From NCBI GenBank assembly GCA_937912175.1, contig CALDOU010000048.1, positions 1-12,102 on the forward strand: 12,102 bases of DNA, given 5' to 3'. Position 1 is the first letter of the stretch. Every line of letters begins with the position of its first letter. Below, one piece after another: positions 1 to 4,807 of the stretch. Source of the stretch: an uncultured Clostridia bacterium (lineage in GTDB: Bacteria; Bacillota; Clostridia; Oscillospirales; Acutalibacteraceae). The notes below the pieces were generated by a model. It ran no database searches, was not told the DNA's origin, and saw nothing but the letters and a program-made list of their open reading frames with translations. Made by a program: the position numbers and the translations under genes.

Positions 1-86
1 GGCATAAAAAACGTAGAAGGAGAAATGTAAATGAAAAGATTTGAAGAAAAACACTTTAGTTTTATTAGCTTGTCATAATACTTCAT
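1..86 (-). CDS. Partial leftward ORF leaving the window, unknown product
   Basis: An ATG on the minus strand (complement of 84-86) is preceded by a perfect AAGGAG (complement of 96-101) with 9 bases between, and stays open for 28 codons to the window edge. It begins MKYYDKLIKLKCFS. That opening is loosely like the start of AbiEi-type antitoxins in Clostridia, but I recall this only over about ten residues, and the following residues (hydrophobic, Ser/Phe/Ile-rich) do not continue the likeness. It may be a real gene start, a truncated gene, or a frameshifted one. The function is not established. A second SD-headed ATG on the plus strand (31) runs toward it and stops after 15 codons, which suggests a rearranged junction here. 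Confidence 0.3.
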   Translation of the reverse strand, partial: MKYYDKLIKLKCFSSNLFIYISPSTFFM

Positions 87-120
87 TATCTCACTCTCCT
101 TACTTAGTATTTAAAATAGC

Positions 121-150
121 ACATAAGTATAGTTTTTTTAATACTTATGT
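121..150. terminator. 10-bp perfect inverted repeat downstream of the XRE gene
   Basis: ACATAAGTAT (121-130) and ATACTTATGT (141-150) are perfect inverted repeats around a 10-base loop that is mostly T. It lies 14 bases beyond the stop of the leftward regulator gene, so it could end that operon. The stem has only two G-C pairs and the leftward tail is just mixed A/T, so it would be a weak terminator. It could instead be an operator. Confidence 0.4.
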
Positions 151-163
151 ACCTTTTTAACAA

Positions 164-412
164 CTAACGCTTTTGCGTTTTTACAAATATCAAGTCTGCG
201 ATATCGATATTGTAGATACTTATAAGCTTGATTATTGTGAAAATAGTAGGGGTGTTTTTGCCGTGTTCGTAATAACTTAAGCTCGATCTATTAACGTTTA
301 TTAATTTTGATGCAGTGTCTTGACTTATGCCCGATTTAATTCTTGCTTCCCTCAGATTTTTTCCAAGTTCTTTGCTGTTTTTTATGTATTTTTGATTTTT
401 CAATACAATCAC
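164..412 (-). CDS. XRE-family helix-turn-helix transcriptional regulator
   Basis: This 82-aa protein is nearly all one HTH_3/Cro-CI domain. Residues 16-35 (LGKNLREARIKSGISQDTAS) carry the first helices, followed by the recognition-helix region VNRSSLSYYEHGKNTPT and a final helix rich in Ile and Leu. The family binds operator DNA as a dimer and usually represses or switches genes of prophages, integrative elements or toxin-antitoxin loci. The start is GTG, overlapping the TGA stop of the gene before it (GTGA, four bases), with a GAGGT just upstream; this suggests translational coupling. A TTG three codons in is a possible alternative start. Being the last gene of the leftward set it may control that set, and the TGTATAATTT sites near 1639-1741 are candidate targets. 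That link is inference. Confidence 0.85.
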   Translation of the reverse strand: MIVLKNQKYIKNSKELGKNLREARIKSGISQDTASKLINVNRSSLSYYEHGKNTPTIFTIIKLISIYNIDIADLIFVKTQKR

Positions 413-1008
413 CAGACCTCGTCAAACATTGTGCCGTTTTCTAAAAACTCATAACCCATAGAATCACAATACTCTTGTAATTCATCACTTGTTATCCCAT
501 AGAAAAAATCATAGCCTTGTTTCTCATACTCACCGCATAAATCTAAGTACCATTCTTTTATGTTCCTTATTAGTTTGTCAGCGACTTTTCTGTGGTTTTC
601 ATAGCTTTTAGAGCTCAAATTTCCGTCAATGCAAATATCAATATCAACTGAATGTTTGTGATAATATCTTCCGATGTGATTAAAACTTATTCGGCTGTAA
701 TCTTTCAAGTTTTTGATTATTCTGTAATCTGATAACTTCAAATCTTTATAGAAAATATCTTTCAGTTCTCCGGTTATTTCTTTAAACTCTATACTTCCAT
801 AAAGACATAAACCATCACCCTGACAATAGCTTAAACTATAAAGAGGTCTTAAATTTTTAGGTTCTTTTTCTCTTAAATCTTCTATGATCTGTTCCGTGAA
901 AACATCTGCATCTAAATTTTCTATGTAGTTATTTCTAACTTTTTCTTTGGCTTTTTGGCTTAATTCTGCATATTTATATATTCTAACTTCTTTTGATACC
1001 GTTCTCAT
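409..1008 (-). CDS. Phage/mobile-element protein, unknown function
   Basis: The protein has 199 residues from the ATG at 1008. It opens MRTVSKEVRIYKYAELSQKA and is rich in charged helix. The phrase KYAELSQKAKEKVRNNY is typical of a family of uncharacterised proteins in Firmicutes prophages and conjugative elements, sometimes labelled antitoxin-like. I recognise the family from memory only and know no proven role. The ATG at 1008 was chosen because AAAGAAAGG sits 9 bases upstream; the frame is open to a TTG at 1047, but that has no ribosome site and lies in a hairpin. There is no signal peptide or membrane segment, so it should be cytoplasmic. It lies between a 93-aa phage-type gene and the XRE gene, whose start overlaps its stop by four bases, so all three are probably co-transcribed. 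Confidence 0.75.
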   Translation of the reverse strand: MRTVSKEVRIYKYAELSQKAKEKVRNNYIENLDADVFTEQIIEDLREKEPKNLRPLYSLSYCQGDGLCLYGSIEFKEITGELKDIFYKDLKLSDYRIIKNLKDYSRISFNHIGRYYHKHSVDIDICIDGNLSSKSYENHRKVADKLIRNIKEWYLDLCGEYEKQGYDFFYGITSDELQEYCDSMGYEFLENGTMFDEVW

Positions 1009-1041
1009 TACGTTATACCTTTCTTTACTTAGTTTTATTTT

Positions 1042-1075
1042 CGGCAAGCTATGAATTCAAACTCATAACTTGCCG
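1042..1075. repeat. Long intergenic hairpin inside the leftward operon
   Basis: CGGCAAG (1042-1048) pairs with CTTGCCG (1069-1075); after one mismatch TATGA (1050-1054) pairs with TCATA (1063-1067) around an 8-base loop. On the plus strand it is followed by TTTTGTTTTG, like an intrinsic terminator, yet the flanking genes read leftward. On the leftward transcript the tail is A-rich, so it would not terminate there. It sits between two genes and could be an RNA-processing or stability hairpin, or a terminator of antisense transcription. Confidence 0.6.
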
Positions 1076-1089
1076 TTTTGTTTTGCTTA

Positions 1090-1371
1090 TCAATATTCGT
1101 CTGCAAATAAAATTGTTGTACAGCTTCTGTCGTGTTCTGTGATTATATAAACTTTACCTTCGGACGTATCATAAGCTGCTAAAATTCTGTCATTGCCGTT
1201 TCTGAGTGCATTATCATTCATTTCTTTGTCCTCATTGCACAAATCTCCCCAATCACAGGTGATATACTTTTCCATACAAATCTTTATTTCTCTTGCAAAT
1301 TTTTCGCTCTCCGCTATCTTATTATTGACTCCACTGGTCATTACTGTTTTTCCTAAAAAGTGATTTATCAT
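1090..1371 (-). CDS. Small phage/plasmid-type protein, unknown function
   Basis: This 93-aa cytoplasmic protein has the pattern VMTSGVNNKIAE at residues 10-21, CDWGDLCNEDKEMND near 39-53, and a C-terminal IITEHDRSCTTILFADEY. The pattern (no signal peptide, a DWGDL motif, a closing ITE-DRS-TT-LF-EY) matches a widespread small family in Firmicutes prophages and integrative elements that is often mislabelled as a type I restriction M-subunit or plasmid-related protein. No methylase motif is present, so I do not use that name. The start is firm: ATG at 1371 with AAAGGAGA at 1381-1388 (complement), 9 bases away. A remnant ORF ends 24 bases upstream and another phage-type gene starts downstream on the same strand. 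Confidence 0.75.
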   Translation of the reverse strand: MINHFLGKTVMTSGVNNKIAESEKFAREIKICMEKYITCDWGDLCNEDKEMNDNALRNGNDRILAAYDTSEGKVYIITEHDRSCTTILFADEY

Positions 1372-1395
1372 CTTATATATTCTCCTTTGCGTTAA

Positions 1396-1593
1396 TTAGT
1401 TCATTGATTGTGTTTCTTCTTGTGATTGATAATTTAATTCGCTTTTTAAATGGCTTAGTTTTAAGGTCGAACCTTCATTAATACATAAATAGTACCAATC
1501 TCCGGCAATGTATATGTAAAGATACTCTACCCATCTATCTTTTAATTTTTCATATAGCTGTATTATGCTTTCATATGTTTTTGATATATTGCA
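1396..1593 (-). pseudogene. 5'-truncated remnant of a phage/element gene
   Basis: The minus strand is open for 65 codons, from just after an in-frame TAG (complement of 1594-1596) to TAA (complement of 1396-1398), with no ATG, GTG or TTG early enough to start a sensible protein. The reading is protein-like: YEKLKDRWVEYLYIYIAGDW, then YYLCINEGSTLK, ending NYQSQEETQSMN. The aromatic-rich middle and the stop, placed just before the next gene's ribosome site, fit the C-terminal part of a real gene whose 5' end has been lost. A non-standard start such as ATA/ATT cannot be excluded. I do not recognise a domain. It stands at the upstream edge of the leftward phage-type genes. Confidence 0.55.
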
Positions 1594-1638
1594 CTATTAA
1601 ATCAACAATGAGTTTTTAATTTATTTTTAGTATACGCT

Positions 1639-1741
1639 GTATAATTTAATAACATAATAAAGCGAAAATTATACATGAGGTAGAATTTGGTATTTTTTGT
1701 TGATTAAAATTGTTTTTTGCGATTTTCACAGTGTATAATTT
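1639..1741. repeat. Three copies of TGTATAATTT (two direct, one inverted)
   Basis: Perfect 10-base copies are at 1639-1648 and 1732-1741 on the plus strand, with an inverted copy (AAATTATACA) at 1666-1675. Each contains TATAAT. They may be promoter -10 elements in both directions, or binding sites for a regulator such as the XRE protein of this window. Confidence 0.55.
1710..1739 (+). promoter_or_regulatory. Candidate sigma-A promoter, rightward
   Basis: TTGTTT (1710-1715) and a perfect TATAAT (1734-1739) are separated by 18 bases. It faces the 2077 operon but is over 300 bases upstream, so it would give a long leader covering the small ORF at 1894. The -10 falls inside one of the TGTATAATTT repeats, so a protein bound there would block it. 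Confidence 0.4.
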
Positions 1742-1893
1742 TTTAGGGAGGACAAATTCCGAGAAGCACATATATCAGTATATAGGGTGTAGTCTTATTT
1801 ATTTGATTCTTAAAGTGTTATGTTTTCGAAAATGCAAAAAGCGTTTTTATTTAGGTCAGTTTAAAATTTGGAAATAGGCAGGTGGAAATTAAT

Positions 1894-2010
1894 TTGCAAA
1901 TTTTTTTAACAATTAAAGATTTGCATAAAAGCAAGAAACACAAAAAATATTATGAAAATAAAATATTAAAAATCATTGTAAGTAAGTGTAATTCTAATGA
2001 GCAGTTCTAA
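1894..2010 (+). CDS. Candidate small ORF upstream of the secreted-protein operon
   Basis: TTG at 1894 has AGGTGG (1880-1885) eight bases upstream and opens a 38-residue frame: MQIFLTIKDLHKSKKHKKYY, then ENKILKIIVSKCNSNEQF. The product would be basic and lysine-rich with no signal peptide. The AGGTG-type ribosome site matches those of later genes in the cluster, and 66 bases separate it from the 2077 start. Against it are the TTG start, short length and very AT-rich composition. It could be a leader peptide, the stub of a lost gene, or chance. I do not recognise it. Confidence 0.25.
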   Translation: MQIFLTIKDLHKSKKHKKYYENKILKIIVSKCNSNEQF

Positions 2011-2040
2011 AATACTTGCCTAATTATATACATTTATCGC

Positions 2041-2059
2041 AATATTGGTTTACAATATT
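2041..2059. promoter_or_regulatory. 7-bp inverted repeat overlapping a -10-like TACAAT
   Basis: AATATTG (2041-2047) and CAATATT (2053-2059) flank GTTTA. TACAAT (2051-2056) in the repeat could serve as a -10 for the 2077 gene, but no good -35 stands 16-18 bases upstream. The site ends two bases before GAAGGG, the ribosome site, so it is well placed as an operator or leader hairpin. Confidence 0.35.
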
Positions 2060-2076
2060 AGAAGGGATAACTGTTA

Positions 2077-4182
2077 ATGAAAAAATTAGTATCAATGTTT
2101 TTAGTGTTTGGGCTGGGTTCAGGTTTACTTTGCCCTGTACAAGCTATGATGCCCAGTACCACTAACGAAAAAAAGCAGAGTTTTGCCACAAAGCGCAAAA
2201 CTAATACCGGCACAATAGTACAATCTTCGAAAGGCACTACACATTCCAAAATTGTTTCAAAATCAAAATCACCGGTGCAAGCAATTTCTCCGGCCGAGAA
2301 GAAAAGAAATATACTTAGAGATTACCTTCCGGATTTATCAAATTTACAAGAAATTGGACTTGGGGTAAAAATTAAGACCCCTGACGGAAAAGAAATAGAA
2401 CAACGAGTCAAACCGGATGTGCATTTTAGAGGAATGGATGGCAAAGAGTACCTGGTGTTTTATAATAATCACATAGAACAACTACGCAGCTTACTTTATA
2501 AGAGGCTGGAAAAGGAAATAAAAGATCACGGGGCTGTTTTAAGTTACGACGAAAGTGCACTGATAGAAAAAGCAACCATATCCACAAGTAAGCAGGATTA
2601 TGGTCTTCCAATTCAAGTGTTGAGACTCATCGGCAATTGTGTAGGACCGCAATCGTGGGTTTTCTTACCCGTAAATACAGCAAGAAAAGTAATTTCTTGG
2701 ACTAATTCCGAAGTACTGAATAGAGCAAAAATATTGTCAACAACGTGTGCAAATTTAAATAATGCCCTTGATACGTTTGGCCGTAATGTAAACCCCGAAA
2801 AAATTTGCGCTATAGTGTTTGACAAAGACTTAAATCAATTTATAAAATTTAGAGATACACCTGATGAACGTTATAAGACCATTGAAGAAGGATTTTATAA
2901 GATCGCAAATTCTGACATGAGTGATAAAGATATGGTTATTGCTATGGATAAGTGTATGGATGAATTTGAACGTAAAATATGTCCTCGTGCCTCAGCTGAA
3001 CAAACCATTGATTTTTGCTTTGCTTTAAATAGAGCAAGCTATTATCTATACATGTTGGAACGAGACCTTCAAAATAGAGATTTACCAACATTAGAGGTAA
3101 TGGATAAATTCCGCAAGAAAATTGATCGCATGTTACTCGAATATCGTTTCATATATGAAACTAACGCCTCCCCTATTTTGGGAGTTAGAATAGATCGTTG
3201 TAAAATAATAGTTGAAACAGAAAAATCTACAATGATATTCTTAGATAGGGCGGAAACAAGAAAATTTAAAGAAACTTTGAATACCGTTTTGGACAATAAA
3301 GCAACAAATATAACACGTAAGTATTCAATGGACTCTTTCACGGGTCCGGAATTAAGACAGTTGGCTGAATCGTTAGACCCGGATTCATGTCAAGACGTGA
3401 TAGATCAAATGGATCATGTTTTAACCGACGAAAAAGCAAAAGCCGAGAAAAGTAAGCTGGAAGGAAAAGCAGAATTGATGAAAGTAGGATTAAATCTGGC
3501 ACAACAAGGGGCAAATATAGTTTTAGATATGGTTTCGGGAGGTACCTCAAAAGCGGTAAGGCAAACTACGTCTGCTGTAAATTCCATTAAATCTAAACCT
3601 GAATTTACTCAAAAACAAGTAGAAGAATTTTTGAAAGTAGAGGAAAAGCTAAAAAGCGAAGAGAAAACGGAGCAAATAAATCCGATCAAACATATGCTTA
3701 GCGGCAATTTTGATAATCCGCAAAATATAACCATAGATCATCCGCCCGAAAATCCAAGCCCCGCACCTGAAACAAGAGTTGATACAACCGGGTTTGAATA
3801 CTCACCTATCACTGTCAGGACTAGAAATGAGAATATGACGCCTCTTGGGCAAGCACTTAAAAACATGAATTTAAGTCCCGAAGATATGAATAGTGTTCTC
3901 AAAGGGTTTCAATGCTTTATTGAAAGTAAAAGGATTGAAGGACATATTAGTATTTTAAAAAGAAGGCGAGATCAGATTGCAGCAAACAAGAAGTATATGA
4001 CTGAGTTTATAAACATGGTTAAATTATACATAAGAATGGTGAGGGGCAATTTTGATACTAGGGAAAATTTTGAAGGCGTTTTGATTGAAGAAATCAGAAA
4101 CTTTGAATTAGATGGCGGGAGTGAACTTTTAAGAGAGTATATAGTCAGAGAAATTAATAGTTTGGAGGAGAATTTACAATAA
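2077..4182 (+). CDS. Secreted 701-aa protein with helical C-terminal region, unknown family
   Basis: A clear signal peptide (residues 1-24: MKKLVSMFLVFGLGSGLL then CPVQA, likely cut before MMPS) marks it as exported. The Cys before the cut site has Leu, not Gly/Ala/Ser, ahead of it, so a lipobox is unlikely. Next come a low-complexity Ser/Thr/Lys stretch (about 25-70), a mixed globular region (about 75-440) starting YLPDLSNLQEIGLGVKIKTP, a predicted amphipathic helix (AELMKVGLNLAQQGANIVLD), a Pro-rich linker (DHPPENPSPAPETR), and a charged helical C-terminus that may be coiled coil. There is no cell-wall anchor or known catalytic motif. ATG at 2077 follows GAAGGG by ten bases. The stop overlaps the next gene's ATG by one base. 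I do not recognise the family; being first in an exported-protein operon, it could be a surface or host-directed factor (inference). Confidence 0.85.
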   Translation: MKKLVSMFLVFGLGSGLLCPVQAMMPSTTNEKKQSFATKRKTNTGTIVQSSKGTTHSKIVSKSKSPVQAISPAEKKRNILRDYLPDLSNLQEIGLGVKIKTPDGKEIEQRVKPDVHFRGMDGKEYLVFYNNHIEQLRSLLYKRLEKEIKDHGAVLSYDESALIEKATISTSKQDYGLPIQVLRLIGNCVGPQSWVFLPVNTARKVISWTNSEVLNRAKILSTTCANLNNALDTFGRNVNPEKICAIVFDKDLNQFIKFRDTPDERYKTIEEGFYKIANSDMSDKDMVIAMDKCMDEFERKICPRASAEQTIDFCFALNRASYYLYMLERDLQNRDLPTLEVMDKFRKKIDRMLLEYRFIYETNASPILGVRIDRCKIIVETEKSTMIFLDRAETRKFKETLNTVLDNKATNITRKYSMDSFTGPELRQLAESLDPDSCQDVIDQMDHVLTDEKAKAEKSKLEGKAELMKVGLNLAQQGANIVLDMVSGGTSKAVRQTTSAVNSIKSKPEFTQKQVEEFLKVEEKLKSEEKTEQINPIKHMLSGNFDNPQNITIDHPPENPSPAPETRVDTTGFEYSPITVRTRNENMTPLGQALKNMNLSPEDMNSVLKGFQCFIESKRIEGHISILKRRRDQIAANKKYMTEFINMVKLYIRMVRGNFDTRENFEGVLIEEIRNFELDGGSELLREYIVREINSLEENLQ

Positions 4183-4775
4183 TGAAAAATAAAATATTAT
4201 CTTTAATTCTGGCATTTTTGGTTTTTATTCCTTTTAGTGCGAAAGTTTCTGCAAATGGTCCACAAACCGGTTGCGATGAATCTTCTAAAGCGTGGTTAAT
4301 ACCAACTATAGTCGTGAGTGCAGCTGCGACTATATATGTTGGATATAAACTTTATGATCATCATTGTTTTAATAAGGTGGTGCGTATCGATGGAGAGTGT
4401 TATGGTGAGAATTTAAAGTATACTCGCCCTGATTATGAAGCGAAGCGTCAGATCCGCCGAGTATTTGATAATGAACTTTCTCGCTGGAAGCGATATTTAA
4501 ATAGTTCAGCTTCAATTAATGCCACTTATTTGGGCAATGTAGCGGTTTGCCTTGTGAGCATTAGAAATTACTATCAGCAAAACGTAATAACGACTCCTGA
4601 GTTTGCAAAATTATATGAAAAACTTTGGGATAAAATAAATTATTTTCTAAGGATAGCAGATATCTACCATGAAGTGAAAATCAGCGAATTGATAAAAGAA
4701 TTGCACGAAACTGAAGCATTGGTCGATGAAGCTACAGTTTTGATCGATGAATCTTCATATGGTAAAAGTGATTAA
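4182..4775 (+). CDS. Exported 197-aa protein with one membrane segment, unknown family
   Basis: Residues 1-25 are a signal peptide (MKNKILSLILAFLVFIPFSA, then KVSA-N, cut after SA or SAN). A short Cys-containing stretch is followed by a second hydrophobic segment (about 38-59, WLIPTIVVSAAATIYVGYKL) and a soluble helical domain of about 135 residues containing AKRQIRRVFDNELSRWKRY and a Glu-rich end. If the signal peptide is cut, the mature protein has one membrane span with the large domain on the cytoplasmic side; if not, it is a two-span protein with that domain outside. ATG overlaps the upstream TAA by one base (TAATG) and GGAGGAG (4164-4170) lies 11 bases before it, so the two genes are translationally coupled and their products may work together. 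I do not recognise the family. Confidence 0.85.
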   Translation: MKNKILSLILAFLVFIPFSAKVSANGPQTGCDESSKAWLIPTIVVSAAATIYVGYKLYDHHCFNKVVRIDGECYGENLKYTRPDYEAKRQIRRVFDNELSRWKRYLNSSASINATYLGNVAVCLVSIRNYYQQNVITTPEFAKLYEKLWDKINYFLRIADIYHEVKISELIKELHETEALVDEATVLIDESSYGKSD

Positions 4776-4807
4776 TTTTATATCACGATAAAATGTAGGT
4801 GAAAAAT

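Larger units (their letters stand above)
1597..2076. other. AT-rich intergenic region between divergent gene sets
   Basis: This 480-base stretch separates the leftward phage-type genes from the rightward exported-protein cluster. It holds three copies of TGTATAATTT, a good forward sigma-A-like promoter (1710-1739), a lone GGGAGG at 1745-1751 with no start codon behind it, a candidate 38-codon ORF (1894-2010), and a 7-bp inverted repeat before the 2077 gene. No tRNA or other RNA gene was seen. Confidence 0.7.

Noticed and set aside
31..78. 15-codon plus-strand ORF with AAGGAG
   Set aside because: It is too short to call a gene and overlaps a longer SD-headed minus-strand frame; kept only as a sign of a junction.
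167..179. AACGC/GCGTT hairpin with short T run at the end of the XRE gene
   Set aside because: The T run is on the wrong strand for that gene and the five-base stem is inside coding sequence.
2093..2148. Lipobox in the 701-aa protein signal peptide (LLC)
   Set aside because: The residue before Cys is Leu, not Gly, Ala or Ser, so lipid attachment is unlikely.
4776..4793. TTTTAT/ATAAAA inverted repeat between the 197-aa gene and the hydrolase
   Set aside because: Six A-T pairs only, with no T tail; too weak for a terminator and easily chance in AT-rich DNA.
4799..4807. GTG start for the large hydrolase
   Set aside because: The GTG is part of the AGGTGA ribosome site and has no site of its own; TTG 4808 is correctly spaced.
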